DNA from: Fusibacter sp. 3D3
GTDB lineage: Bacteria > Bacillota > Clostridia > Peptostreptococcales > Acidaminobacteraceae
Length of the DNA stretch: 64,000 nucleotides
Direction: 5' to 3'
NCBI RefSeq assembly: GCF_001748365.1
Contig: NZ_BDHH01000016.1
Coordinates: 63,372-127,371 of the forward strand
Shown: piece by piece, positions 34,735 to 44,698 of the stretch
Numbering within the stretch: position 1 is the stretch's first letter
Layout: the number at the start of each line of letters is the position of its first letter
Translations under genes and position numbers: made by a program
Notes under the pieces: generated by a model
The model's input: the letters and a program-made list of their open reading frames with translations, nothing else
The model's database searches: none
What the model was told of the DNA's origin: nothing

Positions 34735-36342
34735 ATGGATACTAAACAGGCTATCAAAAAAGCCATTATTGAAGGCGATGTCACATTGGGCATAGAACTG
34801 GGATCAACACGTATTAAAGCGGTGTTGATTGATATGAATCACAAGCCCATTGCATCTGGAAGCCATGACTGGGAAAATCAATTTGTAAACGGCGTGTGGA
34901 CCTACACTTTAGATGCGGTATGGTCGGGGTTACAAGACAGCTATAAGAAGCTTTTAGAGGTGGTAGAGCTCAAGTACGATGTGCCGCTTACACAGTTACG
35001 TGCCATCGGCGTATCGGCTATGATGCACGGCTATCTTGTCTTTGATAAATATGAGAATCAACTGGTGCCCTTTCGGACTTGGCGCAATACCACTACGGAA
35101 CAAGCGGCTCAGCAGTTAACAGCAGCATTTTCGTTTAGCATACCTCAAAGGTGGAGTATCGCACATTTGTATCAAGCTATGCTAAAGGGTGAAGAGCATG
35201 TTAAAGATATTGCGCTGATTACTACGCTGGCAGGGTATGTGCACTGGAAACTGACGGGTGAAAAAATCATAGGCGTCGGCGAAGCTTCAGGGATGTTTCC
35301 AATTGACAGCGAAGTGAATGCCTATGATTCAAAAATGCTTTTTACATTTGAACAGCTCAAAAAGGCGCATCACGTCAACTGGACTCTACAAGAAATCTTG
35401 CCTAAAGTTTGCTTAGCGGGAGAAAGTGGAGGCAAACTTACAGCAGAAGGTGCGCTACGATTAGATCCATCGGGACAATTGCGAAGTGGCGTGCTCCTTT
35501 GTCCACCTGAAGGCGATGCTGGGACGGGCATGGTGGCCACAAACAGCGTCGCAGAACGCACCGGTAATGTTTCTGCAGGAACTTCTATTTTCGCCATGGT
35601 GGTGCTTGAACATGCGTTGTCAAAAGTTTACACAGAAATTGATATGGTGACAACCCCTTCGGGTAAACCTGTAGCTATGGTACATTGCAACAATTGTACT
35701 TCGGATATAGATGCGTGGCTTCAATTATTCGATTCATTTGCAGGCGAAATTGGCGTAAAGATGGATAAAACAGAGCTTTACAATATCCTGTATCGTCAAG
35801 CTTTAGAAGGTGATGCGGATTGCGGCGGGTTACTTGCATACAATTATTTCGCTGGAGAGCCGATCACAGGTTTTGAAGAAGGACGCCCTCTGTTTGCACG
35901 GTTACCCAACAGTAACTTTACCTTGGCAAATTTCGTACGGACTTTGCTCTTTTCTGCCATGGGAACGCTCAAAATAGGGATGGAGATTTTAACTGAAAAA
36001 GAAAATATTCAATTGGATCAACTGCTTGGTCATGGGGGCCTTTTTAAAGTACAGAATGTTGGACAGCGCCTAATGGCAGCGGCACTATCCGTGCCAGTGA
36101 CTGTTATGGAATCCGCAGGAGAAGGCGGGGCGTGGGGCATAGCACTTCTGGCAGCTTATGCCCGTGAAAAAGCTTCTGATGAAACACTAGAGCACTACCT
36201 AAACCATCACGTTTTTAACTTAAATTCAGGCGTTCAAGTGGAACCTAGTCAAGAAGATCAAGCGGGTTTTAAGGTCTTTATGGACAGATATACAAAGGGC
36301 CTTATGATTGAACAAGCTGCAGTGGCGCATTTTAGAAAATAA
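34735..36342 (+). CDS. FGGY-family carbohydrate kinase, probable L-ribulokinase
   Basis: The 535-residue kinase has the FGGY_N phosphate motifs ([37 protein letters not shown]) and FGGY_C ([39 protein letters not shown]). Between a pentose importer and araA/araD its expected reaction is L-ribulose to L-ribulose 5-phosphate. The sequence looks closer to the xylulokinase-like FGGY proteins that replace classical AraB in many Clostridia, so I give no gene symbol. GGGAGG precedes the start. Confidence 0.85.
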   Translation: MDTKQAIKKAIIEGDVTLGIELGSTRIKAVLIDMNHKPIASGSHDWENQFVNGVWTYTLDAVWSGLQDSYKKLLEVVELKYDVPLTQLRAIGVSAMMHGYLVFDKYENQLVPFRTWRNTTTEQAAQQLTAAFSFSIPQRWSIAHLYQAMLKGEEHVKDIALITTLAGYVHWKLTGEKIIGVGEASGMFPIDSEVNAYDSKMLFTFEQLKKAHHVNWTLQEILPKVCLAGESGGKLTAEGALRLDPSGQLRSGVLLCPPEGDAGTGMVATNSVAERTGNVSAGTSIFAMVVLEHALSKVYTEIDMVTTPSGKPVAMVHCNNCTSDIDAWLQLFDSFAGEIGVKMDKTELYNILYRQALEGDADCGGLLAYNYFAGEPITGFEEGRPLFARLPNSNFTLANFVRTLLFSAMGTLKIGMEILTEKENIQLDQLLGHGGLFKVQNVGQRLMAAALSVPVTVMESAGEGGAWGIALLAAYAREKASDETLEHYLNHHVFNLNSGVQVEPSQEDQAGFKVFMDRYTKGLMIEQAAVAHFRK

Positions 36343-36362
36343 TAGAATGAGGTGAATAGATT

Positions 36363-37835
36363 ATGACATTAAATGCTTATAAATTTTGGTTTATCGTTGG
36401 CAGTCAGCTCCTTTATGGACCAGAGACATTGGCTCAAGTGGAAAAAAACAGTTGTGCAATAGCAGAGGGCCTGAATCGCAGTGGTAATATGCCTTGGGAA
36501 ATCGAGTACAAAGGGACTATGAAATCTGCTGATGAAATTGAAAAGATCATTAAAGCAGCAAATTATGACGATACCTGTGCGGGCATTATTACTTTCATGC
36601 ACACTTTTTCGCCATCTAAGATGTGGATCAACGGACTGGCACTTTTACAAAAACCTTACCTTCATTTCCACACACAATTCAATGAAGCCATTCCAAATGA
36701 AGCCATTGATATGGATTATATGAACTTACACCAGAGCGCTCACGGTGACCGTGAACACGGCTTTATAGGGGCGAGAATGAGACTACCGCGAAAAGTAGTC
36801 GTGGGCTATTGGCAAAAAGAAATTGTGCAAATGCGCATTGGCAAATGGATGCGTGCAGCAGTCGGGGCCTTTGTGAGTCATAATATGCGCGTTATGCGAT
36901 TTGGTGATAACATGCGTGAAGTGGCAGTTACTGAGGGCGATAAAGTAGAGGCACAAATCAAGTTGGGATGGCAGGTCAATACATGGCCAGTGGGGCAACT
37001 TGTGGCAACCATGGATGCGGTTTCAACACATGAAATTGACCAAAAGATGGCAGAATATCATTCTAAATATCAAGTGGCGACAGAATTCATAGATTCTATT
37101 CGGTATCAAGCGCGTGAAGAAATTGCCATTCAAAAGATGATGGATGCAGAAGGGTGTATGGCATTTAGCAATACGTTCCAAGATCTTTATGGGATGAAAC
37201 AACTTCCAGGGCTTGCGACGCAAAACCTCATGGCCGGAGGCTATGGCTATGCAGGAGAAGGCGATTGGAAGGGGTCTGCACTTACGGCTATTGTGAAAGC
37301 CATGGCGTTTGGCATGACGGGTGGCACTTCGTTCATGGAGGATTACACCTATGACTTAGCAGGCGGTTATTCACTCGGTTCGCACATGCTGGAAGTGTGT
37401 CCGACACTGGCGATGGGTCAGCCTAGAATAGAGGTGCATCCACTGGGGATTGGAGATCGCGAAGCCCCTGCACGCCTTGTGTTCGAAGGCAAATCGGGAA
37501 AAGCAGTCCTTACAACGCTGATTGACATGGGCGGACGCTTTAGATTGGTCGTTCATGATATCAACTGCGTTGAGCCGACACAAACCATGCCTAATCTGCC
37601 CGTTGCACGTGTGATGTGGCAAGCTGAACCGAGTCTTGAGCAAGGGGCAGAAGCGTGGATCAGATCGGGTGGTGCACATCATGCGGTACTCAGCTATGAT
37701 ATTGATGCAGAAATCCTCTGTGACTGGGCAAGGCTGATGGGTATCGAATACGTTTATATCAACCAAAATACAGATAATATTTCACTAGAACATGAATTGC
37801 TACTGGCAGATTTGGTCTGGAAACTTAAAGGCTAA
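36363..37835 (+). CDS. araA: L-arabinose isomerase
   Basis: AraA converts L-arabinose to L-ribulose using Mn2+. The 490-residue protein begins [19 protein letters not shown] and contains [30 protein letters not shown], the metal-site Glu and His region ([36 protein letters not shown]) and VWKLKG at the end, all in family order and at normal length. It lies between the kinase (20 bases upstream) and araD. Confidence 0.97.
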   Translation: MTLNAYKFWFIVGSQLLYGPETLAQVEKNSCAIAEGLNRSGNMPWEIEYKGTMKSADEIEKIIKAANYDDTCAGIITFMHTFSPSKMWINGLALLQKPYLHFHTQFNEAIPNEAIDMDYMNLHQSAHGDREHGFIGARMRLPRKVVVGYWQKEIVQMRIGKWMRAAVGAFVSHNMRVMRFGDNMREVAVTEGDKVEAQIKLGWQVNTWPVGQLVATMDAVSTHEIDQKMAEYHSKYQVATEFIDSIRYQAREEIAIQKMMDAEGCMAFSNTFQDLYGMKQLPGLATQNLMAGGYGYAGEGDWKGSALTAIVKAMAFGMTGGTSFMEDYTYDLAGGYSLGSHMLEVCPTLAMGQPRIEVHPLGIGDREAPARLVFEGKSGKAVLTTLIDMGGRFRLVVHDINCVEPTQTMPNLPVARVMWQAEPSLEQGAEAWIRSGGAHHAVLSYDIDAEILCDWARLMGIEYVYINQNTDNISLEHELLLADLVWKLKG

Positions 37836-37866
37836 TTTTAAATCAACTCATTTAGGAGCGGTTAAG

Positions 37867-38559
37867 ATGCTTGAAAATTTAAAAAAAGAAGTTTTTGAGG
37901 CGAATATGAAGTTGCCGAAGTATGGTCTTGTGACCTTTACGTGGGGTAATGTCAGCGGTATTGACCGATCGACTGGGCTTGTGGTCATAAAGCCCAGTGG
38001 TGTTGAGTACAGTGAGATGACTGTAGAGGATATGGTGGTCGTTCGCCTTGAAAGTGGTGAAGTCGTTGAAGGTGAGTTAAAGGCTTCCTCGGATACTGCA
38101 ACACATTTGGAGCTCTATCGAAACTTTGTGGATGTGGGCGGTATCGTTCATACCCACAGCCGCTGGGCGACGATCTATGCGCAGGCGCAAAGGGCAATCC
38201 CGCCACTTGGAACTACTCACGGAGACTACTTTTATGGAGAAATTCCTTGTACGCGAAAAATGACATCTGAAGAGATTTCAGGTGAATACGAGCTTGAAAC
38301 GGGCCGTGTGATCGTAGAGACGTTTAAGGGAAAAATACCAAAAGCAATCCCTGCAGTTCTTGTTGCAAGCCACGGTCCTTTTACGTGGGGCAAAGACGCT
38401 CAAGATGCTGTGCACAACGCTGTTGTACTGGAAGAACTGGCTTTTATGGCGTGGCATAATCAGATGGCTACTCTAGATATAAAGCCGATGCAAAAAGAAT
38501 TATTAGACCGTCATTATCTTAGGAAACACGGTGCTAATGCCTACTATGGCCAAAAATAA
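37867..38559 (+). CDS. araD: L-ribulose-5-phosphate 4-epimerase
   Basis: The class II aldolase-fold enzyme epimerises L-ribulose 5-phosphate to D-xylulose 5-phosphate. Length is 230 residues. Seen are [21 protein letters not shown], the zinc motif [28 protein letters not shown] and [17 protein letters not shown], as expected for AraD. AGGAGCGG precedes the ATG at 37867; an in-frame ATG at 37792 lies inside araA. It completes the arabinose pathway and is followed by a strong terminator. Confidence 0.96.
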   Translation: MLENLKKEVFEANMKLPKYGLVTFTWGNVSGIDRSTGLVVIKPSGVEYSEMTVEDMVVVRLESGEVVEGELKASSDTATHLELYRNFVDVGGIVHTHSRWATIYAQAQRAIPPLGTTHGDYFYGEIPCTRKMTSEEISGEYELETGRVIVETFKGKIPKAIPAVLVASHGPFTWGKDAQDAVHNAVVLEELAFMAWHNQMATLDIKPMQKELLDRHYLRKHGANAYYGQK

Positions 38560-38591
38560 CGTCAATAATCCCCCTTGTTGAATATAGAAAA

Positions 38592-38650
38592 AAGATGCCT
38601 CAATGGAAATCACTCTGGTTAAGTGTGATTCTTGAGACATCTTTTTTTAT
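38592..38650 (+). terminator. Rho-independent terminator of the arabinose operon
   Basis: AAGATGCCTCAA pairs with TTGAGACATCTT (one mismatch), with an inner AATCAC/GTGATT pairing, followed by seven T. Confidence 0.85.
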
Positions 38651-38853
38651 TGAGGGCATAAGTTTTTAAAGTTGACAATATGAATTTATGACTACTTTAC
38701 AAAATTATGGGACACATTTAGGGTGTTATGTCTCTTGAATATTCATCTTAGAAATCATATAATTAAAATCAATCAAACGATATAAAATCAAATCAAACAA
38801 AACTAAACAAAACTAAAGGAAAATTAAGGCATAAAATCATTTGGGGTGATGCT
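38651..38853 (+). promoter_or_regulatory. Upstream region of the FecBCD-type operon
   Basis: A TTGACA occurs at about 38672-38677, but no well-spaced -10 box is obvious. The last 60 bases before the gene are a run of AAACTAAACAAA-like repeats. I found no clear Fur box here, unlike at 15762 and 16614. Confidence 0.35.
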
Positions 38854-39912
38854 ATGTTGAGTTATGAGTTCACAGAAAAAATGAAGCAAAAAAAATCTAA
38901 AAATTGGAGCCTTTCATCTATAAAGCTGGTATTCCTTATAGTTATTTTAGGAATTGTCTTGATCTGTTCATTTTGCCTTGGCCGATATCATATCGGCTTT
39001 GTTGATTTATCTAAAATTTTATTCAGTAGGATCATACCTATGGATAAAACCTGGACCAATCAAATGGAAGCAGTGGTGTTAAACATAAGATTGCCACGCA
39101 TTATCCTTTCCTGTTTAGTGGGCTCTTGCCTATCTGTTGCAGGTGTTTCTTACCAAGGGGTATTTCAAAATCCAATGGCATCACCAGATTTGCTTGGAGC
39201 CACTTCGGGAGCAGCTTTTGGTGCGGCGTTAGCGATTTTGTTTGGCGCTTCAAGTGTGCTGATATCTGCATCTGCTTTCTTATTTAGTTTAACAACAGTA
39301 GGGGTCGTCTTTGCTATTGGACGTAAAGCGCCAGGTAATCCGGTTGTCAATTTGATTCTTGCGGGGATCATGATCAGTTCCTTATTTACAGCAGGGACCT
39401 CTTTTATAAAATTAGTGGCAGATCCAACCAATCAATTGCCTTCTATTACTTATTGGTTGATGGGCAGTTTTTCAGGTGCAAAGCAACATGAAATAATATT
39501 TGTTGCGGTTCCAATGCTCATGGGGATGGTGCCCTTAATGGGAATGAGATGGCGCCTTAATCTCTTAGCCATGGGGGATGAATCTTGTGAAAGCATGGGT
39601 GTAAATCCAGATGAAATGCGGTTAATTGTGATTCTTGCGTCTACTATTATTACGGCGGCAAGTGTTTCGGTTAGTGGCATGATTGGATGGGTTGGATTAG
39701 TGATTCCACACTTATGCCGGAAGGTGATCGGTAGTGATTATAAATATTTAACACCAACTTGTATGATTATAGGTGCAATTTTTATGCTTGGTGTTGATAA
39801 TATCTCTCGAAATTTACTCGAAACGGAAATCCCAATAGGCATTTTAACGGCCTTTATAGGTGCACCATTTTTTATCTACCTTATTTTTAGAAGGGAGGAC
39901 AGCCAATCATGA
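38854..39912 (+). CDS. FecCD-family ABC permease (siderophore/metal-chelate/cobalamin type)
   Basis: The 352-residue membrane protein has the FecCD/BtuC hallmarks: RLPRIILSCLVGSCLSVAGVSYQGVFQNPMASPDLLGATSGAAFGA near the N-terminus (first 20 positions of this motif are the diagnostic part), and GMIGWVGLVIPHLCRKVIG near the C-terminus. It should transport an iron chelate, cobalamin or oxyanion. The ATPase gene overlaps by 4 bases. Confidence 0.93.
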   Translation: MLSYEFTEKMKQKKSKNWSLSSIKLVFLIVILGIVLICSFCLGRYHIGFVDLSKILFSRIIPMDKTWTNQMEAVVLNIRLPRIILSCLVGSCLSVAGVSYQGVFQNPMASPDLLGATSGAAFGAALAILFGASSVLISASAFLFSLTTVGVVFAIGRKAPGNPVVNLILAGIMISSLFTAGTSFIKLVADPTNQLPSITYWLMGSFSGAKQHEIIFVAVPMLMGMVPLMGMRWRLNLLAMGDESCESMGVNPDEMRLIVILASTIITAASVSVSGMIGWVGLVIPHLCRKVIGSDYKYLTPTCMIIGAIFMLGVDNISRNLLETEIPIGILTAFIGAPFFIYLIFRREDSQS

Positions 39913-40685
39913 TTGAGGTCAATCAACTCTCTTTTTCATATGGAAGTCACGCTGTTTTAAAGAATTTAACCTTTTCCATTGGTGAGGGCAAACTCATATC
40001 GGTGCTTGGACCGAATGGTGTTGGAAAGAGCACATTATTTCGATGTTTACTAGGGTTAAACAAAGCTTATAGCGGCACTGTTCAAATTGATAAAGCCGAT
40101 ATCAAAATGTTGACCACTCGGAAAATGGCTGAGACGATGGCTTATATTCCACAATCGCATATGGCCACTTTTAACTATTCTGTGGTGGAAATGGTCGTTA
40201 TGGGGACAGCACATCGGATATCTAAATTTTCAACACCGAGTAGTAGTGATTATCAAAAAGCCTATGATGCCTTAGAGCAGATGAATATGAGCAGTTATGC
40301 AGAACGCTATTTTAATAAACTCAGTGGTGGCGAGCAGCAGATGGTCTTAATCGCACGTGCTTTGGCACAGCAAGCCAAAATTTTATTAATGGATGAACCG
40401 ACTTCAAATCTTGACTTTGGCAATCAATTAAGAGTCATGGAAAAAATTAAGATGTTGGCTGAAAAAGGATATACGATCATTCAGTCAAGTCATAATCCTC
40501 AGCACGCAATGATGTTTTCAGATGAAATCATGGCACTTTATGCGGGTGAAATCACAGCAAAAGGCCTACCTGGGGAGGTGGTCACAAAGGGTTTGCTTGA
40601 AACACTCTATCAGACCGATGTGGAAATTTTAAAGGTTAAAGGTGAACAATTAATTTTACCATTATGGGGAAGGCGGCGCATATGA
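39909..40685 (+). CDS. FepC/BtuD-type ABC ATPase
   Basis: The 258-residue ATPase has Walker A GPNGVGKST, the Q-loop in AYIPQSH, signature LSGGEQQM, Walker B ILLMDEPTSNLDFGNQ (the FGNQ after the D-loop is typical of siderophore-type importers) and switch His in SSHNPQHA. It overlaps the permease by 4 bases and the methyltransferase start by 4 bases (ATGA). Confidence 0.93.
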   Translation: MIEVNQLSFSYGSHAVLKNLTFSIGEGKLISVLGPNGVGKSTLFRCLLGLNKAYSGTVQIDKADIKMLTTRKMAETMAYIPQSHMATFNYSVVEMVVMGTAHRISKFSTPSSSDYQKAYDALEQMNMSSYAERYFNKLSGGEQQMVLIARALAQQAKILLMDEPTSNLDFGNQLRVMEKIKMLAEKGYTIIQSSHNPQHAMMFSDEIMALYAGEITAKGLPGEVVTKGLLETLYQTDVEILKVKGEQLILPLWGRRRI

Positions 40686-41413
40686 TGTTTTTATGGAAAC
40701 CGAAGATGATTGATTATATGAAAGATGCCTATGAGTTTCACTCTGCACACCATAGGCTTGCAGAAAATGTAGAAGCTTATTTACCGAAGTTGGCTCATGT
40801 ATGTGATGCAGGATGTGGTTTAGGTTATTTTAGTTTGGCGCTTGCAAATCGGTGCGAATACGTTACTGCGGTTGATATTGCACATTCACCACTTGAGATT
40901 CTCAGAGAAAATGTAAATCAGTTGGGGTATCAAAATATTGAGATTATAGAAGGTGATATCTTACAAAAGCCACCAGTAAAACCTTATGATGCCATGGTGT
41001 TTAGCTTTTTTGGTACTGTAAATGAAACTCTAAAGATCGCAAAGGAACAGTGCAATGGCACTGTGCTCATGCTTAAAAAAAACAGCGCCTTTCATCGGGT
41101 TTCATTAACGAAACAAGTCGTTGGGCGTCATACTTACAAGAGCACAAGAGAACAACTTGAGCAGTACGGTATGCCCTTTAGGTATGAATCATTTTCTATT
41201 GAAATGGGACAACCCTTTAAGTCCATAGAGACAGCAGTGGATTTTTTTAAGCTTTATTGTCGTGATGGGCATCCAGAGGCAATTGGCATAGCAGATGTGG
41301 CTGATAAATTGATTAGATCAACTTCCGATGTATTCCCATACTACCTTCCAATGGCAAGAGAAGTGGGGCTGGTGGTCTTAAACACAGAGGATATACCGGG
41401 TGATATAGAATAA
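40682..41413 (+). CDS. Class I SAM-dependent methyltransferase within a metal-chelate importer operon
   Basis: The ~243-residue protein has a methyltransferase core: VCDAGCGLGYFSLALA, AVDIAHSPLEIL, EGDILQKP and YDAMVFSFFGT. The C-terminal region with CRDGHPEA is not familiar. I chose the ATG at 40682, which overlaps the ATPase stop; further upstream the frame runs inside the ATPase gene. Enclosed between importer subunits, it may modify the imported chelate or its ligand. The substrate is unknown. Confidence 0.8.
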   Translation: MMFLWKPKMIDYMKDAYEFHSAHHRLAENVEAYLPKLAHVCDAGCGLGYFSLALANRCEYVTAVDIAHSPLEILRENVNQLGYQNIEIIEGDILQKPPVKPYDAMVFSFFGTVNETLKIAKEQCNGTVLMLKKNSAFHRVSLTKQVVGRHTYKSTREQLEQYGMPFRYESFSIEMGQPFKSIETAVDFFKLYCRDGHPEAIGIADVADKLIRSTSDVFPYYLPMAREVGLVVLNTEDIPGDIE

Positions 41414-41440
41414 ATATAATATATTTTAAGGGGGATTTAT

Positions 41441-42598
41441 ATGAAAAGAGGATTATCTTTTTTATGGTCAGGTGTATTGATACTCTCAATGATGTCAGGA
41501 TGTTCCAGTGAAGCTGCTCAACAAGCATCGCCAGCACCAGAACCAGCACAAACCAGTCAAACCTCTAATCAAGACGCTGAACCACAGACAGTTCAAACGG
41601 CAAGTAGCACAGAAAACGTGGATACTGAATCAACAGTAGTTTTTACGGATTCTGTAGGCAGAGAAGTCAAGGTGCCAAAAGAGATCACAAAGGTAGCAAT
41701 TTCTGGACCACTGGCTCAAATTGTAGTCTTTTCAGTAGCGCCAGACAAAATGATTGGGATTGCAACGCCTTGGAGTGATGTAACTGAAAATATAATGAAA
41801 CCTGAGTATTACAATTTGCCCGTTTTAGGTCAACTCTATGGCGGCAAAGGGGAACTCAATCTTGAAACGCTTTTGGCAAGTGGTGCTCAAGTGGTCATTG
41901 ACGTAGGTGAACCCAAAGAGACAATCGTAAGCGATTTGGATCAACTTCAAGAGCAAACGGGCATTCCATTTGTTCATATCACAGCAAATCTTGACCATAT
42001 GGGTGATGCGTACAGACTACTGGGCACATTGCTAGATCTGCAGGAAGAAGCTGAAATTAGAGCGGTTTATTGTGAAGAGACTTATCTTCGAACAAAGGAA
42101 CTCGCCGGTAAGGTAGAAAAGGCGAATCTCTTATATTGTTTAGGGGACAAAGGTCAAAATATCATCGCAAAGGGCTCTTACCATGCAGAAGTGATTGATC
42201 TTTTATCAAACAATTTGGCGGTTGTAGATAAGCCGGTGTCCAAAGGAACAGGTAATGAAGTGGATATGGAACAGATTTTAAATTGGAATCCGGATGTCAT
42301 CTTATTTGCGCCAGACAGCATCTATGACACTGTTGGGGCAGATCCCGCATGGCAAGATATTTCGGCAATAAAAAATGGAAAATATTACGAAGTGCCAAAC
42401 GGTCCTTATAACTGGATGGGATTTCCACCTTCGGCTCAACGCTATTTAGGGATGCTTTGGATGTCGCAACTGCTCTACCCAGAAGGCGCAAATTATGATC
42501 TTTACAAAGAAGTGTCCAATTACTTCAAGTTATTTTATCATGCTGATTTAACGGAAGTTCAATATGAAGAATTGATTTCGAAGTCAATGCCTAAATAA
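41441..42598 (+). CDS. FecB/BtuF-type substrate-binding lipoprotein
   Basis: The 385-residue lipoprotein has a signal ending at LSMMSGC, a ~55-residue Ser/Thr/Gln/Pro-rich linker and a class III binding domain (VVFTDSVGREVKVPKEITKVAI, NLETLLASGAQVVIDVG, WNPDVILFAPDS). The final part, PYNWMGFPPSAQRYLGMLWM, is seen in binding proteins of FecBCD systems with uncertain ligands, including those near molybdenum-enzyme genes. GGGGG precedes the start. Confidence 0.9.
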   Translation: MKRGLSFLWSGVLILSMMSGCSSEAAQQASPAPEPAQTSQTSNQDAEPQTVQTASSTENVDTESTVVFTDSVGREVKVPKEITKVAISGPLAQIVVFSVAPDKMIGIATPWSDVTENIMKPEYYNLPVLGQLYGGKGELNLETLLASGAQVVIDVGEPKETIVSDLDQLQEQTGIPFVHITANLDHMGDAYRLLGTLLDLQEEAEIRAVYCEETYLRTKELAGKVEKANLLYCLGDKGQNIIAKGSYHAEVIDLLSNNLAVVDKPVSKGTGNEVDMEQILNWNPDVILFAPDSIYDTVGADPAWQDISAIKNGKYYEVPNGPYNWMGFPPSAQRYLGMLWMSQLLYPEGANYDLYKEVSNYFKLFYHADLTEVQYEELISKSMPK

Positions 42599-42616
42599 AA
42601 CCTTAAGGAGTGCCAA

Positions 42617-42769
42617 ATGGAAAAAATATTTACCTTAATTAAGGACACACTTGAAAAGGGTGAGGAACTCGTACTCTGCAGTATCATTGCAAGTTCAGGA
42701 TCAACCCCTAGAGGCAATGGTGCAAAAATGATTCTTTTTAGAGCAGAGCTCAGCGAGGCAAATCCATGA
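42617..42769 (+). pseudogene. xdhC: Truncated XdhC-like gene (N-terminal 40 residues)
   Basis: The frame encodes 50 residues: MEKIFTLIKDTLEKGEEL, then LCSIIASSGSTPRGNGAKM, which is the conserved N-terminus of XdhC/CoxI maturation factors. The family normally continues for 200-300 more residues, but here only FRAELSEANP follows before TGA. AAGGAG precedes the ATG and the stop overlaps the next start (ATGA). An internal deletion that kept the frame and the coupling is the simplest reading. XdhC inserts sulfurated molybdenum cofactor into xanthine dehydrogenase-like enzymes. Confidence 0.75.
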
Positions 42770-43305
42770 AAGAACCGTTACATCTTCTAATTACGGGTGA
42801 AATTGGTGCAGGAAAGACTTTTTTGGTCCAAAGATTGCTTCAGCACAGCCAAAGATCTGTTAAAGGGTTTATCACCAGATGGATGTTATCAGATCATCAT
42901 GTTAAATCGGGTGTATATATATTTCCAGCAGTTACAACAACTCATTTTTGTACGGCACAAAATTGTGTGGCAACCCGTGATAAACCAGGGTTTAATATCA
43001 TTTATCCAAAGGTATTTGAGACTTATGGGGTTGAACTTCTCAGCGTGCCAAGCAGTCAAAATGGGAGTTTACTTCTGATGGATGAACTGGGATTTATGGA
43101 GTCAGAGGCGCCGCTTTTTTGTAAAACCGTTTTGAATGTACTTGCTGGGAACATACCCGTTATTGCAGTGGTTAAAAAGCAGGAGACGCCATTTTTAGAT
43201 GAGGTTAGAGCACATAAAAATGCTGTGCTTTACTGTGTAACACCAGAAAATCGTGAAATTCTATATCGGGCGTTGATTTCTAAAATAGAATTTTGGAATT
43301 CATAA
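42766..43305 (+). CDS. THEP1-type nucleoside-triphosphatase (NTPase_1)
   Basis: The 179-residue P-loop protein has Walker A GEIGAGKT, the KGFITRWM segment and Walker B SLLLMDELGFME, matching the THEP1/NTPase_1 family, whose biological role is unclear. It is coupled (ATGA) to the truncated xdhC. In gene neighbourhoods of molybdenum hydroxylases, XdhC and small NTPases commonly occur together; whether this gene still serves such a system here is open. Confidence 0.82.
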   Translation: MKEPLHLLITGEIGAGKTFLVQRLLQHSQRSVKGFITRWMLSDHHVKSGVYIFPAVTTTHFCTAQNCVATRDKPGFNIIYPKVFETYGVELLSVPSSQNGSLLLMDELGFMESEAPLFCKTVLNVLAGNIPVIAVVKKQETPFLDEVRAHKNAVLYCVTPENREILYRALISKIEFWNS

Positions 43306-43345
43306 TAATATTTGATTATATCATTTGAATATAGCGTTGTTCTAA

Positions 43346-43406
43346 AAACCCCCTAACTGGCGGTTATGAACTGTATCTCGGTCATAATGCTTAGCTTAGG
43401 GGGTTT
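43346..43406. terminator. Bidirectional terminator between convergent operons
   Basis: AAACCCCCTAA (43346-43356) pairs perfectly with TTAGGGGGTTT (43396-43406); an inner TTATGA/TCATAA stem stabilises the loop. Confidence 0.85.
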
Positions 43407-43426
43407 ATGTTTATTTAAATCACGTC

Positions 43427-44698
43427 TTATTTCTGTAAATCTCGATAGTATTTAGGGAAGCGTTCGCTACGGTGCTTCATACATATTTCAACTGAATCTG
43501 ATTTTGCAAGGGGTAAAATGCCATCTGAAGCGATGAAGACTTTGCGATTGACCTCTTGAGCAAAGCATTTTGTCTTTGGGATACCTATATTTTGATTCAT
43601 CTCAAGCCAGAGTTCTGATATGGGTCTATCTTTAACGTTACCAAAACGCATTGGTACGAAATCACAAGGATAAAGTTCACCAGAGGCACTGATGTAGGAA
43701 TGCTGATTGCCAGCACCACATCCAAACTTTGCTTCACTTTCTGTATAAGCAAATGATGTTATCTTCGGCATGTCGTTGCGTTTATTCGCTTTATGCTGAA
43801 TGGCGATGAGCTTTTTTCGATCATCTGTGCTGTATAAGATTTTAGAGGCATCTTCTTCGGCAAGTAAATTGCCACTTAATATAGGCTCTAAAATTTTAAC
43901 TTCATGAGCACCGTTTTTATAAGCGAGCCTAAAGAGCTTAAAGAGAGACTCTTCATCCACTTGGTCTTTTAAAATGACGGTTTGAGCCATAGTGTAGATC
44001 CCCGCTTTACTTGCGTTTTTTAAAGCGTCTAAGGCGTAATCGAAAGCACGATCATCATTTCGGTTGCGATTGTGGATGGTCTTATCGTGTGAGTCCAAAC
44101 TGATGCCAATGCCAAAGAGACCGCTTGATTTGAGCATTTGCGCACGTTCATAAGTTAAATTGAAACCGCTGGTAAAAAGAATGACTACACTACGGTCATC
44201 AATTGCCTTTAAGAGCTCATAGATATCCTCACGGATCATGGGCTCTCCTCCTGTTAAGCCTATGATGGGAATATGCATGTTTTGAAGGTCTTCAAGCAGT
44301 TTAATCCACTCCTCTGTGGTGAGCTCTTGCTCGCTTTGCCTTTGAGCAGCGCTGCAGTACACACAGTTATTGGGGCACTTGTTCGTCACACATAAATACA
44401 TAGAAATAGGGGCAGTTCGCTTTGCATAAATTTGCTTGGTGAAGATTTCAATAGGTGCGTCGACTGCGATGATATTTTGTATGAAAGCCTCTGTTGGAAA
44501 AGGCGGGAAAAAAGTGCTTAAAATATAGACGTCCTCATGTGCTACGAGCTTTTCACCTTTGAGAATGCCTTGCATCATCTTCATGTATTTTATAAGTGTA
44601 AAGTTGGGATCGTCTTTTAAAAGATGATAGGTTTCTAAAAGACTTTTTAAGACTTTTTTATCCGTGGCCATTTTCAGCAAAATTTTGAGATTATTCAT
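43427..44698 (-). CDS. Radical SAM protein with SPASM-like C-terminus
   Basis: The 423-residue protein has the CPNNCVYC cluster motif near residue 108 (Cx3Cx2C), GLTGGEPMIRED, GIGISLDSHD and a C-terminal cysteine set (FGCGAGNQHSYISASGELYPC, later KCFAQ and ICMKH) as in SPASM/twitch enzymes that hold auxiliary iron-sulfur clusters. A ~100-residue helical N-terminal extension precedes the core. The gene overlaps the methyltransferase upstream by 4 bases. Peptide or cofactor modification is likely; I found no precursor peptide gene nearby. Confidence 0.88.
   Translation of the reverse strand: MNNLKILLKMATDKKVLKSLLETYHLLKDDPNFTLIKYMKMMQGILKGEKLVAHEDVYILSTFFPPFPTEAFIQNIIAVDAPIEIFTKQIYAKRTAPISMYLCVTNKCPNNCVYCSAAQRQSEQELTTEEWIKLLEDLQNMHIPIIGLTGGEPMIREDIYELLKAIDDRSVVILFTSGFNLTYERAQMLKSSGLFGIGISLDSHDKTIHNRNRNDDRAFDYALDALKNASKAGIYTMAQTVILKDQVDEESLFKLFRLAYKNGAHEVKILEPILSGNLLAEEDASKILYSTDDRKKLIAIQHKANKRNDMPKITSFAYTESEAKFGCGAGNQHSYISASGELYPCDFVPMRFGNVKDRPISELWLEMNQNIGIPKTKCFAQEVNRKVFIASDGILPLAKSDSVEICMKHRSERFPKYYRDLQK

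Noticed and set aside
37371..37766. Minus-strand 131-codon frame
   Set aside because: Antisense to the conserved C-terminal half of araA and without its own ribosome site.
38651..38853. Fur box upstream of the FecCD-type permease
   Set aside because: No match approaching the consensus was found by eye, in contrast to the clear sites at 15762 and 16614.
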